64,000 nt of DNA from Prolixibacteraceae bacterium JC049 (GCA_023369685.1 SACZ01000007.1:62001-126000); one strand, 5' to 3'; shown: positions 1 to 8,809, counted from the first letter of the stretch. Notes: generated by a model not told the origin, from the sequence alone. A program made the numbers and translations.

Positions 1-1
1 A

Positions 2-883
2 TTGAGTGATAGTTATACCACCACTATCTCGTTTCCGGTGAAGTTTACCAACTTCCCTGAGAATAAAATATTGGTAAATGAGCCACCCAAAAAACTCGAT
101 TTAAAGGTAAATGCATTTGGTTTTACTCTTTTGCGTAACAGCCTGAGTATGGCATTCCATCCACTTATTTTCAATGTAAACGAGTTTACTAATCAAAGAA
201 TGCAGCGCAGTCAGTCTTCTTATTTCAGAATTGGTACCGATCGCTATCTGGAGCGCTTACAATCGCAAGTATCTTCAGAGATGAAGATTATCTCGGTAAT
301 GCCCGATTCTATCATCTTTCAATTCGATCCTATTGTGGAAAAAAAGGTTGGCATAAAAGCCAATGTACAGCTTTCTACAAAGGAGCAATTTATTCAAACC
401 AGTTCCATAAAACTTATTCCCGATTCGGTACAGTTAGCGGGACCAAAATCAGTTTTAGATACACTTAACTATATTACAACCGATTTAATGGAATTTACCG
501 GTGTAAATAAAACCATACATCGAAATATCAGTCTGCCCGATATTAATAATATCACCTACAAGAAAAAAAGGACAGTACTGAATATTCCTATTGAACAATA
601 TACTGAAAGTAAAATATCGGTTCCTGTTCAGGTAATTAATGCGCCTGATTCAATAAAGCTTATTACGTTTCCATCGAAAATTGAGATCAATTACCTTGTG
701 GCATTAAGTCAGTACAAGAATATTGATCATTCTCTTTTCAAAGCAATTGTCGATTACAGCGAAACGAACAAAGTGAAAAATAAAATATCGATAAATATTC
801 AACAAGCACCACAAAATATCATCTCCTACTCTTTCGATATCAAGTCGGTGGAATATTTAAAAGAAAAGATTAGCAATGATTAA
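2..883 (+). CDS. YbbR-like domain protein (5' partial)
   Basis: The frame is already open at the left edge of the window and has no convincing start (position 2 is only a TTG), so the N-terminus is probably missing. The visible 293 residues contain YbbR-type beta-rich repeats: one near residues 115-165 with an IPDSVQLAGPKS segment and a second near 205-245 with a related APDSIKLITFPSKIEI segment. In other bacteria YbbR proteins can regulate diadenylate cyclase, but that role is not shown here. The stop overlaps the coaE start by 8 bases. To my knowledge YbbR next to coaE is a common order in Bacteroidota, which supports the call. Confidence 0.75.
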   Translation: MSDSYTTTISFPVKFTNFPENKILVNEPPKKLDLKVNAFGFTLLRNSLSMAFHPLIFNVNEFTNQRMQRSQSSYFRIGTDRYLERLQSQVSSEMKIISVMPDSIIFQFDPIVEKKVGIKANVQLSTKEQFIQTSSIKLIPDSVQLAGPKSVLDTLNYITTDLMEFTGVNKTIHRNISLPDINNITYKKKRTVLNIPIEQYTESKISVPVQVINAPDSIKLITFPSKIEINYLVALSQYKNIDHSLFKAIVDYSETNKVKNKISINIQQAPQNIISYSFDIKSVEYLKEKISND

Positions 884-1469
884 AGTTGGGTTAACCGGAG
901 GAATTGGCAGTGGGAAATCGACTATTGCCAAAGTGTTTAGACAATTGGGAATTCCTATTTACGAAGCAGACATAGAAGCACGTAAATTGATGGAAACAAG
1001 TTCTACTATTATTAATGCCTTAAAAGCTCGCTACGGAGAAGATATTTACACCGACAATAAACTAAACAGAGTTAAGCTTGCTGAGATCATTTTCAACAAT
1101 AATGATGAGCTAAAGCACGTTAATCAAATTGTACATCCGGTAGTTCGCGAAGATTTTCTTCAATGGAGCGAATGTCAGGATGCCGATTACGTGATTGAAG
1201 AGGCAGCTATTTTATTCGAAAGTGGCTCTCACTCTATCATGGACTTAACTATCGCAGTAACTGCTCCTGAAAATATTCGTATTGAACGAGTAATGAAAAG
1301 AGATAATATAGATGCCAAGCAAGTTAAAGCCCGAATTAATAATCAACTACCAGAAGAAACTAAAGTTGCTTGGTCGGATTTTGTAATTAATAACGATAAT
1401 GAACAACTAATAATTCCACAAGTAGTGGAAATAGATAAAAAGATAAAAGAACATGGGGAAATTCGCTAA
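876..1469 (+). CDS. coaE: Dephospho-CoA kinase
   Basis: This 197-aa protein should phosphorylate the 3'-hydroxyl of dephospho-CoA, the last step of coenzyme A synthesis, in the cytosol. The N-terminus carries a P-loop, GLTGGIGSGKST (residues 6-17). This is followed by the family's YEADIEARKLM segment, a VHPVVRE motif near residue 87 and an EEAAILFESG segment near residue 108. Length is normal for CoaE. The ATG overlaps the end of the YbbR-like gene by 8 bases, and the 3' end overlaps the next gene by 17 bases, so the three genes are probably translationally coupled. Confidence 0.95.
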   Translation: MIKVGLTGGIGSGKSTIAKVFRQLGIPIYEADIEARKLMETSSTIINALKARYGEDIYTDNKLNRVKLAEIIFNNNDELKHVNQIVHPVVREDFLQWSECQDADYVIEEAAILFESGSHSIMDLTIAVTAPENIRIERVMKRDNIDAKQVKARINNQLPEETKVAWSDFVINNDNEQLIIPQVVEIDKKIKEHGEIR

Positions 1470-2202
1470 ATGGATTGGAGCCGGTTTAGGCTTTGCAACT
1501 TTTGGCCCAATTGGAGCCATCATTGGTTTTTCAATAGGATCATTTTTAGATAAAGGAGGACAAGACAGTAATTTCAATGAAGGGCATCCTTACTCACGAC
1601 CTGGAGCAGGAAGTTCGACAACGACAGGTGGCTTTGCAATGACACTTTTGGTGTTGGTAGCTGCAATTATGAAAGCCGATGGCAAAGTGTTACGCTCGGA
1701 GTTAGACTATGTAAAGAAATACTTCGTTCAAAGCATGGGACAGGAATCGGCAGCAGAAGCTATCCGACTTTTAAGAGACATACTAAAACAAGATATTCCG
1801 GTTCAGGATGTTTGTCGTCAGATTAAGCAACATATGGATCACTCTTCTCGTCTACAGCTTATGCACTTGCTTTTTGGTGTGTCGTTGGCCGACGGAGAGC
1901 TACACCCACATGAATTATCGACATTGAAGCTAATTGCTGCTAATTTGAATATCAGTAATGCCGATTTCGAGTCGATTATGGCCATGTTTGTTCCTGCAAC
2001 CGACTGGGCATACAAAGTACTGGAAATTGAATCGACAGCAACCAATGAAGAGATCAAGAAGGCTTATAAAAAGATGGCAATAAAATACCATCCGGATAAG
2101 GTAAGTTATCTGGGAGAAGAGTTCCAGGAATCTGCTAAAGAGAAATTCCAGAAAGTAAATGAAGCTTACGAAGCTTTAAAGAAAGATCGCAATATTAAGT
2201 AA
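1453..2202 (+). CDS. TerB / DnaJ-like co-chaperone (DjlA-type)
   Basis: The 249-aa protein starts with a glycine-rich hydrophobic stretch (about residues 5-33) that could be a membrane anchor. A helical TerB-like region follows at about 60-175, and a J domain at about 183-249. The J domain contains the HPD tripeptide within KYHPDKVSYLG, needed to stimulate Hsp70 ATPase activity. The TerB plus C-terminal J-domain order matches DjlA-type co-chaperones. It overlaps coaE by 17 bases and is followed at once by a strong terminator, so it ends the operon. The client protein is unknown. Confidence 0.82.
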   Translation: MGKFAKWIGAGLGFATFGPIGAIIGFSIGSFLDKGGQDSNFNEGHPYSRPGAGSSTTTGGFAMTLLVLVAAIMKADGKVLRSELDYVKKYFVQSMGQESAAEAIRLLRDILKQDIPVQDVCRQIKQHMDHSSRLQLMHLLFGVSLADGELHPHELSTLKLIAANLNISNADFESIMAMFVPATDWAYKVLEIESTATNEEIKKAYKKMAIKYHPDKVSYLGEEFQESAKEKFQKVNEAYEALKKDRNIK

Positions 2203-2222
2203 CTCCATTTATCTCTCGATAT

Positions 2223-2253
2223 AAAAAAAGCTGGACTAAATCCAGCTTTTTTT
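2223..2253. terminator. Bidirectional intrinsic terminator
   Basis: A perfect hairpin has arms AAAAAAAGCTGGA and TCCAGCTTTTTTT around a CTAAA loop, and gives a T-run on both strands. It separates the plus-strand coaE operon from the convergent DUF3276 gene and overlaps the stop codon of the latter. Confidence 0.9.
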
Positions 2254-2602
2254 ATTGGGTTGAAAGATCTTCAAATTCCACATTGGAAAACTCGGGTTGT
2301 TTTTCTTCGTGAATGAATTCTTCGAATGCTTGATTTTCCTTGATAAAACCAACTGATTCTGTCAAGCCATCAGCAAATTTTTCAAAATCTTCTTTGTAAA
2401 GAAAGATTTTATGCTTCTCATAACGAGCACGTCCGTCGTTATCAAAGCGCTTTTTACTTTCAGTAATGGTTAAATAATAGTCTCCTCGTCTAGTAGCTTT
2501 TACGTCAAAGAAATAGGTTCTCTTTCCCGCTCTCACCACCTTAGAAAACACCTCTTCATTTGGGTTCCGATCATTACCGTCTCTTCTTTCAGTGCTGTCC
2601 AT
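2252..2602 (-). CDS. DUF3276 / PUR-alpha-like nucleic acid binding protein
   Basis: A small basic and acidic protein of about 116 aa. The central part (KVVRAGKRTYFFDVKATR, then DYYLTITESKKRF and KIFLYKEDFEKF) matches what I know of DUF3276, the Bacteroidota PUR-alpha-like family that binds single-stranded DNA or RNA as a dimer. I place the start at the second in-frame methionine (MDSTERRDG), because the eight residues before it look like untranslated sequence; an ATG at 2626 is also possible. The C-terminal tail is acidic. The gene stands alone and converges on the coaE operon. Confidence 0.75.
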   Translation of the reverse strand: MDSTERRDGNDRNPNEEVFSKVVRAGKRTYFFDVKATRRGDYYLTITESKKRFDNDGRARYEKHKIFLYKEDFEKFADGLTESVGFIKENQAFEEFIHEEKQPEFSNVEFEDLSTQ

Positions 2603-2626
2603 CGTTCTAATTTTACATTTCCACAA

Positions 2627-2985
2627 TAAAATACTTCCAATAACTAGCAGATCAACAACATCTACCAGTCAATTACATTGTTCTACAATGGATAAAGCTA
2701 CATAATTCAAATGAGTAGTACAAGCCAAACATAAATAACAATTATACTAAACACTCTCCTCTGAGCAGTCCCAACTAGTCAAATGCATAATTTGCACTCA
2801 AATTAACACATATAATACTAACGAACAACAAAAAAGTTCATCTTTTATCTGAGAAAGCTAAATATCTATCAATTTACCTATCCAGAGGCGTAGATTAAAA
2901 TCTAAAATGTCACACTAAATTAAAGATGCTCCCCCTTGCAGAACAAGACTCAAATATTAGTTATGAAAAATAAATTAAAACATAT
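2627..2985. other. AT-rich intergenic stretch, nothing recognised
   Basis: About 360 bases between the DUF3276 gene and the end of the cobalamin operon. No open frame of useful length, hairpin terminator or recognisable RNA was seen. It must contain the DUF3276 promoter, but no clear TAnnTTTG box was found in the right orientation. Confidence 0.5.
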
Positions 2986-3339
2986 TTATTTACCACACTC
3001 TTTCCATGCCAAATGCCAATCTACCGGGTAAGGGAAAGTAACTATTTCGGAATTCCAGTGCCAATGCCAACGCAATAATGCCACTTTAATGGCATGTAGT
3101 CTCTTTTCATTGGGTTCTTGCTTCAATTCTTGTGCAATGGACCAGAATGCCTTACATTGTAAGTCAATCTCTTCTTTTTTATCTATATCGATCTGGGTAA
3201 ACTTCCTATTGGTGCCGTCAACAATTGCATTGTACACTACCGGGTAATTACGCTTCACTTTGCGCACAGTTGACTTTGAAGCAAAACCATTTACACCTAG
3301 TGTAAAAAGGCACAACCCTATAATCAGTAATTGTTTCAT
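2986..3339 (-). CDS. Exported hypothetical protein at end of cob operon
   Basis: A 117-aa protein of no family I recognise. Residues 1-20 form a typical Sec signal peptide (MKQLLIIGLCLFTLGVNGFA, cleavage probably soon after). The mature part is basic and tryptophan-rich near the end (WHWHWNSEIV, PVDWHLAWKECGK). It lies 2 bases after cobC on the same strand, so it is very probably co-transcribed with the B12 salvage genes under the riboswitch. An envelope role linked to cobamide uptake or processing is conceivable but is inference only. Confidence 0.6.
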   Translation of the reverse strand: MKQLLIIGLCLFTLGVNGFASKSTVRKVKRNYPVVYNAIVDGTNRKFTQIDIDKKEEIDLQCKAFWSIAQELKQEPNEKRLHAIKVALLRWHWHWNSEIVTFPYPVDWHLAWKECGK

Positions 3340-3341
3340 TT

Positions 3342-3905
3342 TTAATTTTGGACAAATTCTACAGTATAATTATCATCTCCCAACGCTTCTATTTTAATCA
3401 CTTCGGCATAAGCAATTTTTAAAACAAATGCTTTACTTAAGGGTATTCCCAATAATTGAGCCAAAATACAACGTATTACACCACTATGCGTAACGATTGC
3501 ATAATCCTTCGATGAATGGTCGAGGCTATTCCAGAAATCACTCACCCTATCGTATAAATCCTGAAAACTTTCGCCCCCATGTGGTTTATCTGCAACGAAG
3601 TTATCTCCCCACTCTTTCAGCACATCTTGATCAATGGCTGCCCATTTCTTCATTTCCCATTCGCCAAAGTCCATCTCTTTCAATCTACTGTCTTTCTCGA
3701 TGGGACGAAATGGAAAGATTGCTTTTGCCAACTTCTTACATCGAATTAGTGGACTACTAATAACCTCGATATGGGAATTGGGAGTCAACTTCTCAACCAC
3801 CCGATTCTTTTCGGCATTAAACGAAGTGGCCACTTCAATATCTGAGTGGCCATAACATACGCCCTGTGGTATATCGGGCGTGGTATGTCGTATTAGATAA
3901 ATCAT
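3342..3905 (-). CDS. cobC: Histidine phosphatase, probable alpha-ribazole phosphatase
   Basis: This 187-aa protein belongs to the phosphoglycerate-mutase-like histidine phosphatase superfamily. The catalytic histidine lies in IRHTTPDIPQGVCYG (residues 5-19, where RHT replaces the usual RHG). A second active-site histidine is in VTHSGVIR near residue 140, with the acidic KEMDFGEWE segment between them. The YGHSD and GVCYG features and the position directly after cobS point to CobC, which removes the phosphate from alpha-ribazole-5'-phosphate or adenosylcobalamin-5'-phosphate. The start overlaps the cobS stop by 4 bases, indicating translational coupling. Confidence 0.85.
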   Translation of the reverse strand: MIYLIRHTTPDIPQGVCYGHSDIEVATSFNAEKNRVVEKLTPNSHIEVISSPLIRCKKLAKAIFPFRPIEKDSRLKEMDFGEWEMKKWAAIDQDVLKEWGDNFVADKPHGGESFQDLYDRVSDFWNSLDHSSKDYAIVTHSGVIRCILAQLLGIPLSKAFVLKIAYAEVIKIEALGDDNYTVEFVQN

Positions 3906-4666
3906 ATCCAGTTTTTCTCAATTATTAATACCGAAAGATAAAATACTACTTCCGATACTTGTTGTAAAGCTCCTAGGCAATCTCCGGTGTAACCTCCAAT
4001 CCACTTCTTAAACCATCTATTCATCAGGTAAAGAAGAATAAGCTGAGGCAAAAAGATTGCAGCATATTTCCATGAGCCCAACAAAACTAATGGAACTGAA
4101 CCTGAAATCAAAATCCACAGAAATACTGATGGAGGTAATTTTCGAGCTATTGGTTTCGACTTTCCATCGGCATCATTTTCGCGTACATACCCTAATACCA
4201 TCATTGAGCTCACCGAAACCATTCGCGACAAAGTATGCCCGGCAATTAATACCACTGGAATTAACCTCAGCTGGATTTCTGAAAGCAGCGTAATCTTAGT
4301 CATTAAAATTAAAAGAATACCGATGGCACCATAAGCACCTACCCGACTATCCTTCATAATGGTTAGAATGCGCTCTTTCTCCCATCCTCCTCCGAATCCG
4401 TCACATACATCGGCAAAGCCATCTTCATGAAATGCTCCTGTCAGCCATATGGAGGCAACTGTAGATATTACCACTGCAGGAACAACCGGAATAACCATTC
4501 CCATTAACCAGCAAATTAAGGCAGCAAAGCCTCCTACAATCCAGCCAACCATTGGATAGTAAGCGGTAGCCTGATTCATTGCATTCTGCGAATAATCGGC
4601 CCAACGAGCAACCGGTATACGGGTAAAAAAGGTTATTGCAGTAAAGAAGTTCTTAATTATTCGCAT
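3902..4666 (-). CDS. cobS: Adenosylcobinamide-GDP ribazoletransferase (cobalamin synthase)
   Basis: An integral membrane protein of 254 aa, normal for CobS. It joins adenosylcobinamide-GDP to alpha-ribazole (phosphate) in the last steps of the nucleotide loop pathway. The family's acidic motif is present as HEDGFADVCDGFGGG (about residues 80-94), followed by SRVGAYG, and there are several hydrophobic segments (about 30-75, 110-150 and 175-215). It sits between cobU and cobC with almost no spacing, as expected for the salvage operon. Confidence 0.93.
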   Translation of the reverse strand: MRIIKNFFTAITFFTRIPVARWADYSQNAMNQATAYYPMVGWIVGGFAALICWLMGMVIPVVPAVVISTVASIWLTGAFHEDGFADVCDGFGGGWEKERILTIMKDSRVGAYGAIGILLILMTKITLLSEIQLRLIPVVLIAGHTLSRMVSVSSMMVLGYVRENDADGKSKPIARKLPPSVFLWILISGSVPLVLLGSWKYAAIFLPQLILLYLMNRWFKKWIGGYTGDCLGALQQVSEVVFYLSVLIIEKNWI

Positions 4667-4674
4667 GGTACTAG

Positions 4675-5184
4675 TTATTTTATTTTCACTGGAATTCCAC
4701 TAACCATAAGAAATGCTTCATCGGCACATTTAGCGATGTACTGATTCATCCATCCCTGTAAATCGGTAAATTTTCGTTGCACACTACTTTCGGCATGACC
4801 TCCCATTCCAATCTCATTGGAGATTACAATGAAAGTAGCATCCTGTTTCAGCAAGCTATCCAACTCTTTCTTTGCAGCTTCCAAAACAACATCTATTTCA
4901 TCTTTCATATCGAAAAAGAAGTTGGTGAGCCAAAGTGTTACACAATCTACAAGCACTACTTTTCCGGTAAAATCGTGCTTACTCAACCATTTTTCTTCTT
5001 CCACATTGCCCCATTCCGGGCCTCTGTCCTCCTGATGCCTTTTAACACGCTTTTTGAAATCTTCGTCCCAAATACGTGAAGTGGCCAGGTAAACCGGATT
5101 ATCGGAAAGCGAAAGTGCCAGCTCTTGAGCATGACTACTTTTCCCCGAACGCTGACCTCCCGATATGTATATCAACTTTGCCAT
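4675..5184 (-). CDS. cobU: Adenosylcobinamide kinase / adenosylcobinamide-phosphate guanylyltransferase
   Basis: A 169-aa bifunctional enzyme that phosphorylates adenosylcobinamide and then transfers GMP to it. The P-loop is ISGGQRSGKSSHAQ (residues 7-20). The segment AKLIYISGG to VYLATSRIWDEDFKKRVKRH contains the histidine that is guanylylated in CobU proteins (RHQEDRG, near 50). VDCVTLWLTN (near 79-88) is also typical. It lies 3 bases after cobT and 8 bases before cobS on the minus strand. Confidence 0.93.
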   Translation of the reverse strand: MAKLIYISGGQRSGKSSHAQELALSLSDNPVYLATSRIWDEDFKKRVKRHQEDRGPEWGNVEEEKWLSKHDFTGKVVLVDCVTLWLTNFFFDMKDEIDVVLEAAKKELDSLLKQDATFIVISNEIGMGGHAESSVQRKFTDLQGWMNQYIAKCADEAFLMVSGIPVKIK

Positions 5185-5187
5185 ATA

Positions 5188-6246
5188 CTATTCAATTACT
5201 CGAATTCCATTGTCGGTAGTATCCGTGATACTTGCCTCTTCGAAGCTGGTCATATTATTCAGCATTTCTACCGCTGCAGTTACAACTGGATACGCTAAAG
5301 CAGCACCAGTTCCCTCTCCTAATCGTAAATCCAGATCCAGCACAGGTTCTCCATTCATGTACTCAACCATCAATGTGTGTCCTCCTTCTTTCGACTTATG
5401 ACTAAAGATGGTATAATCCAACACCTCTTTATGCATAGCCTGAGCAACCAGCAGTGCCGATGTAATAATGAAACCATCGTTCAAAATAAGCATTTTCAAT
5501 TCTGCTGCTTTCAACATTCCTCCTACAATAGTGGCAATTTCCAGTCCACCGTAGGTAGCTAATATTTCTAACGGATTCTCCAGCTTTCCATGGTTAGCAA
5601 CAGCTTCAGACAACACTCTACATTTATTGCGTACTCCTTCATCGTCTAAACCACTTCCTGGTCCCACGCATGTCTCCATTGGCATACCACAAATTAGCGA
5701 CATCAGAACCGAAGCAGGAGAAGTGTTTCCAATTCCCATTTCACCAAATGCAACCACATTGGTTCCATTCTCATGTAACTGCGTAACAATCTCAGCCCCA
5801 TTAGCCATTGCTTTCTCACATTCAGCCAATGTCATTGCCGGCTCTTTCAAGAAATTGCGGGTTCCTTTACGTACTTTGCAATCAACAATGCCAGAATCTG
5901 CAGGAAAGTCATGATCAACACCAGCATCTACAACTACCGTTTTCATCCCTGCATGCTTTGCAAACAGGCTAATTCCGCCACCATCTGCTGCAAAGTTATA
6001 CATCTGTTGCCACGTTACCTCGGTAGGACAAGGGCTAACCCCTTCGGCACAAATTCCATGATCTGCCCCCACTACAACAACTGCAGGATTTTCTAATCGA
6101 GGAGTTAGATTATTCTGAATACGACCAATCTGGTAAGCAATTCGCTCTAGTTGCCCTAGCGAACCTAATGGCTTGGTTTTTTGATCGATTTTATACTTCA
6201 ATGCATCGTTTAGTGCATTAGACAATGGCTGAATAGTGAATTTCAT
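5188..6246 (-). CDS. cobT: Nicotinate-nucleotide--dimethylbenzimidazole phosphoribosyltransferase
   Basis: CobT transfers the ribose-phosphate of nicotinate mononucleotide to the lower-ligand base, making alpha-ribazole-5'-phosphate. The sequence carries the family segments DQKTKPLGSLGQLE (near 25), VGADHGICAEGVSPCP (near 60), GEMGIGNTSPAS (near 165) and LRLGEGTGAALA (near 315), the last holding the catalytic glutamate. I start it at MKFTIQPL (ATG at 6246). A longer frame exists only from a TTG 48 bases upstream. At about 352 aa the length is normal. It is the first gene of the operon, downstream of the cobalamin riboswitch. Confidence 0.95.
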   Translation of the reverse strand: MKFTIQPLSNALNDALKYKIDQKTKPLGSLGQLERIAYQIGRIQNNLTPRLENPAVVVVGADHGICAEGVSPCPTEVTWQQMYNFAADGGGISLFAKHAGMKTVVVDAGVDHDFPADSGIVDCKVRKGTRNFLKEPAMTLAECEKAMANGAEIVTQLHENGTNVVAFGEMGIGNTSPASVLMSLICGMPMETCVGPGSGLDDEGVRNKCRVLSEAVANHGKLENPLEILATYGGLEIATIVGGMLKAAELKMLILNDGFIITSALLVAQAMHKEVLDYTIFSHKSKEGGHTLMVEYMNGEPVLDLDLRLGEGTGAALAYPVVTAAVEMLNNMTSFEEASITDTTDNGIRVIE

Positions 6247-6404
6247 CTGTTTAAGATTTTTAGCTGCGTACCCGACAGCTTCATTTAAAATCAATTTTTA
6301 ACTATGTGCTATTAACCGAAGTTCAATAAAGGAAAGTAAGCGAATGACCTAAGCACTTTAAACAGGTATGCCTCTGCCTATCGGTTCTTTTCCTCCGAAA
6401 GAAC

Positions 6405-6580
6405 GATTAATAATGAATGTAATTGGTAGGTTTTCTGGCTCATTCGTACAATCATCGGCCTTCCCATTTATAATCAAACAGTGGTCAATGTGATGATCAA
6501 TTACCGAATTTACAGCTGCGGGGACAGCTCCGGATTCACACCGGATTCCCTTTCCAACTTTCAGGTACAAAGATGAAAAA
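6405..6580 (-). promoter_or_regulatory. Cobalamin (AdoCbl) riboswitch
   Basis: Read on the minus strand, the leader contains the classic B12-riboswitch order. It has a GGGAA-TCCGGTGTGAATCCGG arm, then GCTGTCCCCGCAGCTGTAA, then CCACTG, then GGGAAGGCCGATGA. The B12 box GAGCCAGAAAACCTACC lies at plus-strand 6425-6441. It lies about 160-330 bases upstream of cobT on the same strand. A CATCTTTG sequence at its 5' edge (plus-strand 6569-6576) could be the promoter -7 box. Binding of adenosylcobalamin is expected to lower expression of the cob operon. Edges are approximate. Confidence 0.95.
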
Positions 6581-6659
6581 TTATCCCATAATTGTTCGAT
6601 GTAAAACTAAAAAAGAACCACTTCGAACATTAAATAATAACAATGTGCTTATAAAAGAA

Positions 6660-6691
6660 AAGAGGCTTCTCCTTATATGGAAAAGCCTCTT
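6660..6691 (-). terminator. Intrinsic terminator of the GH2 gene
   Basis: Arms AAGAGGCTT and AAGCCTCTT flank a 14-base loop. On the minus strand the hairpin is followed by TTCTTTTAT. It lies 27 bases after the stop of the GH2 gene. Confidence 0.8.
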
Positions 6692-6718
6692 CTTATTAGC
6701 ATTAATGCTTGTTATTCA

Positions 6719-8758
6719 CTATTGCAACACCCAAGTACAAGTGTCTTCTTTTTTGTTCTTTCCTTTTCCGGCACGAACTACAACTCGGTTATCTCCTTTC
6801 TGAAGAGTAATGTTGTCCCAATGGAAAATGCAATATCCTTTCGACTTTTGTTTTCCAACCACTTTTCCGTTTACTATCAGTTCTACTTCATCGAAGTTAG
6901 AGTAAACGCGCACTTTTGTTTTTGCTTCAGTACGCTCAATATATCTGCGATTGGCAATGTACAACACTGCATCTTCTTTATTCCAGTTGGCTTTGTAAAA
7001 CCACCATGCATCTTTTTTCACTTTACGATCGAACGATACAATTCCCTTATCGTTTTTACCAGCTCGGTCTCCCTCTGTACGGTGCACAGCACCAAAATCG
7101 AATAAGTTCCAGATGTAAGTTCCCCAAACAAATGGACGCTCGGCAAAAGCAATCCAGTTCTCTTCGTGATAGTATGCTTGCCAAGCTTCAGGGTGCCAAT
7201 AAGCTCCCGGATTGGTCTTCTTCAATTCCTCCTGGTGGTGGAAAATACTTGCTCCTGCTCCATATTCACTCACACCAATTTTACGACCAGGATGCTTTTT
7301 GTGCATTTCATCGGCCCAAGTTCCAATGTAGCTGGCATCGCCACCATACCATCCGTAATACTTATTCCAGGCAATCAAATCCGTTATATCGTTGATTTCA
7401 CCATCGCGGAAACTTGCTGCAGTGGTAATACGAGTAGGATCTTCTTTATGTGCTAAAGCATTCAACTCTTTCACATACTCCACCGGATTATCACCATCGT
7501 ATTTCAACTCATTAAATAAGCCCCAGAAACAAATCGATGGGTGATTGTAGTTCTGTCGAATCATCTCTTTCAAGTGCAGTCGTCCATTCTCTTTAAATGC
7601 AGGAAGATTTACGAAACCTTTATCGCGGTATCCTCCTGGTCCAACCAATGGAATCTCCGACCAGGTTACAATTCCGTTTTTATCCAATAAATCGTAGAAA
7701 TAAGGAGCGTGAGGATAATGTGACAAACGAATAGAGTTGGCTCCCATTTCCATTAAAATAGCCACATCCTCTTCATGATGCTGAGGCTGCAATGCATTAC
7801 CAAAGCCTGAACGATCCTGATGACGACATACTCCTTGTAGCTTTAGGTGCTCTCCGTTCAAGAAAAAGCCTTTATCAGCATCTACATGGTAAAAACGTAA
7901 TCCCAAAGGCTGAACTTTCTGATCGATTACCTTTCCATCTTTCTTCAGTTTAACTACCACTTGATACATAAATGGATCTTTTCTTCCATTCCACAAGTGA
8001 GGATTCTTCATATCGAAAGCAATAGTTGTTTCAGCCTGTTGTTTTGCTGCAGCTTCTACATCAGCTTGTTTAGTCAAAACAACTTTATCGCCATCTTTCA
8101 CTGCTAATTCTACCTGAAACTTTTCCTTGCTATCATAGCCATTAGAAACCAATACTCGCGCATCGACATGTGCACTTTTCTTCGAAACATTGCTTTGTGC
8201 CAGATAGATACCCGGAGAAGCATAATCCAAAGGTGAAATACAAGCCTTATCGGTAACAATCAGGTGTACATCGCGATAAATACCACCATAGAAGTTAAAG
8301 TCGCCCACCAAAGGCATTACATCTAAATGCAGAGCATTGGTCACACGTACCCAAATATTATTTTTCTCGCCGTACTTTACTTTGTTTGTCAATTCATAAA
8401 TGAAAGAGGTGTAACCTCCACGGTGTTCTCCCACATGCACACCATTTATGAAGGTATTGGAAACAGTATTAACTCCATCAAATTTCAGGAATATTCGCTT
8501 CCCTTTCCATTCCGGCTTAATTAAAATGTCTTTCTCGTAATTTCCCAGACCTCGGTAATAATCTAAATTGCCACTATTGGCATCGGCCTGATTCCAGGTG
8601 TGAGGAATGTTCACTCTTTCGTAAACATTTTTCTTTACTACGTAACCATAAGTAAAACGCCAATCTTTATTCAGACTTATCTGTTGACGATACTCCGATT
8701 GAGCATTCGCTGTCCAACCACAAAACAGCAATGCCATTGCAAATAATAATTTTCTCAT
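6719..8758 (-). CDS. Exported glycoside hydrolase family 2 enzyme (beta-galactosidase/beta-glucuronidase-like)
   Basis: A 679-aa secreted enzyme with a signal peptide (MRKLLFAMALLFCGWTANA). It has the three classic GH2 parts: jelly-roll sugar-binding domain (about 25-190), immunoglobulin-like domain (about 195-300) and TIM barrel (about 305-600). The probable acid/base is the glutamate of FWGLFNELKYDG, and the probable nucleophile is the glutamate of IGVSEYGAGAS. The SEYG form is closer to beta-glucuronidases than to LacZ, so the substrate is open. A short C-terminal beta domain follows. The promoter region contains a LacI-type palindrome, suggesting sugar-controlled expression. Its own terminator follows the stop. 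Confidence 0.88.
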   Translation of the reverse strand: MRKLLFAMALLFCGWTANAQSEYRQQISLNKDWRFTYGYVVKKNVYERVNIPHTWNQADANSGNLDYYRGLGNYEKDILIKPEWKGKRIFLKFDGVNTVSNTFINGVHVGEHRGGYTSFIYELTNKVKYGEKNNIWVRVTNALHLDVMPLVGDFNFYGGIYRDVHLIVTDKACISPLDYASPGIYLAQSNVSKKSAHVDARVLVSNGYDSKEKFQVELAVKDGDKVVLTKQADVEAAAKQQAETTIAFDMKNPHLWNGRKDPFMYQVVVKLKKDGKVIDQKVQPLGLRFYHVDADKGFFLNGEHLKLQGVCRHQDRSGFGNALQPQHHEEDVAILMEMGANSIRLSHYPHAPYFYDLLDKNGIVTWSEIPLVGPGGYRDKGFVNLPAFKENGRLHLKEMIRQNYNHPSICFWGLFNELKYDGDNPVEYVKELNALAHKEDPTRITTAASFRDGEINDITDLIAWNKYYGWYGGDASYIGTWADEMHKKHPGRKIGVSEYGAGASIFHHQEELKKTNPGAYWHPEAWQAYYHEENWIAFAERPFVWGTYIWNLFDFGAVHRTEGDRAGKNDKGIVSFDRKVKKDAWWFYKANWNKEDAVLYIANRRYIERTEAKTKVRVYSNFDEVELIVNGKVVGKQKSKGYCIFHWDNITLQKGDNRVVVRAGKGKNKKEDTCTWVLQ

Positions 8759-8790
8759 GTTATTCTGATTAATAATGCGAGCGCGTTAGC

Positions 8791-8809
8791 GCAAACGATT
8801 GCAAAAATA
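8791..8809 (-). promoter_or_regulatory. Promoter -7 box with overlapping LacI-type operator (GH2 gene)
   Basis: On the minus strand TATTTTTG (plus 8802-8809) matches the Bacteroidota -7 consensus TAnnTTTG. Directly downstream, across the expected transcription start, is GCAAACGATTGC (8791-8802), a near-palindrome with a central CG typical of LacI-family operators. A second short palindrome, GCGCGTTAGCGC (8781-8792), adjoins it. The position suits repression of the GH2 gene starting at 8758. No LacI gene is in the window. Confidence 0.5.

Noticed and set aside
3497-3855. Plus-strand frames inside the cobC gene
   Set aside because: They are shadows of a clear cobC reading frame on the other strand.
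6358-6570. A 70-codon minus-strand frame before cobT
   Set aside because: It lies exactly over the cobalamin riboswitch, whose conserved bases explain the sequence.
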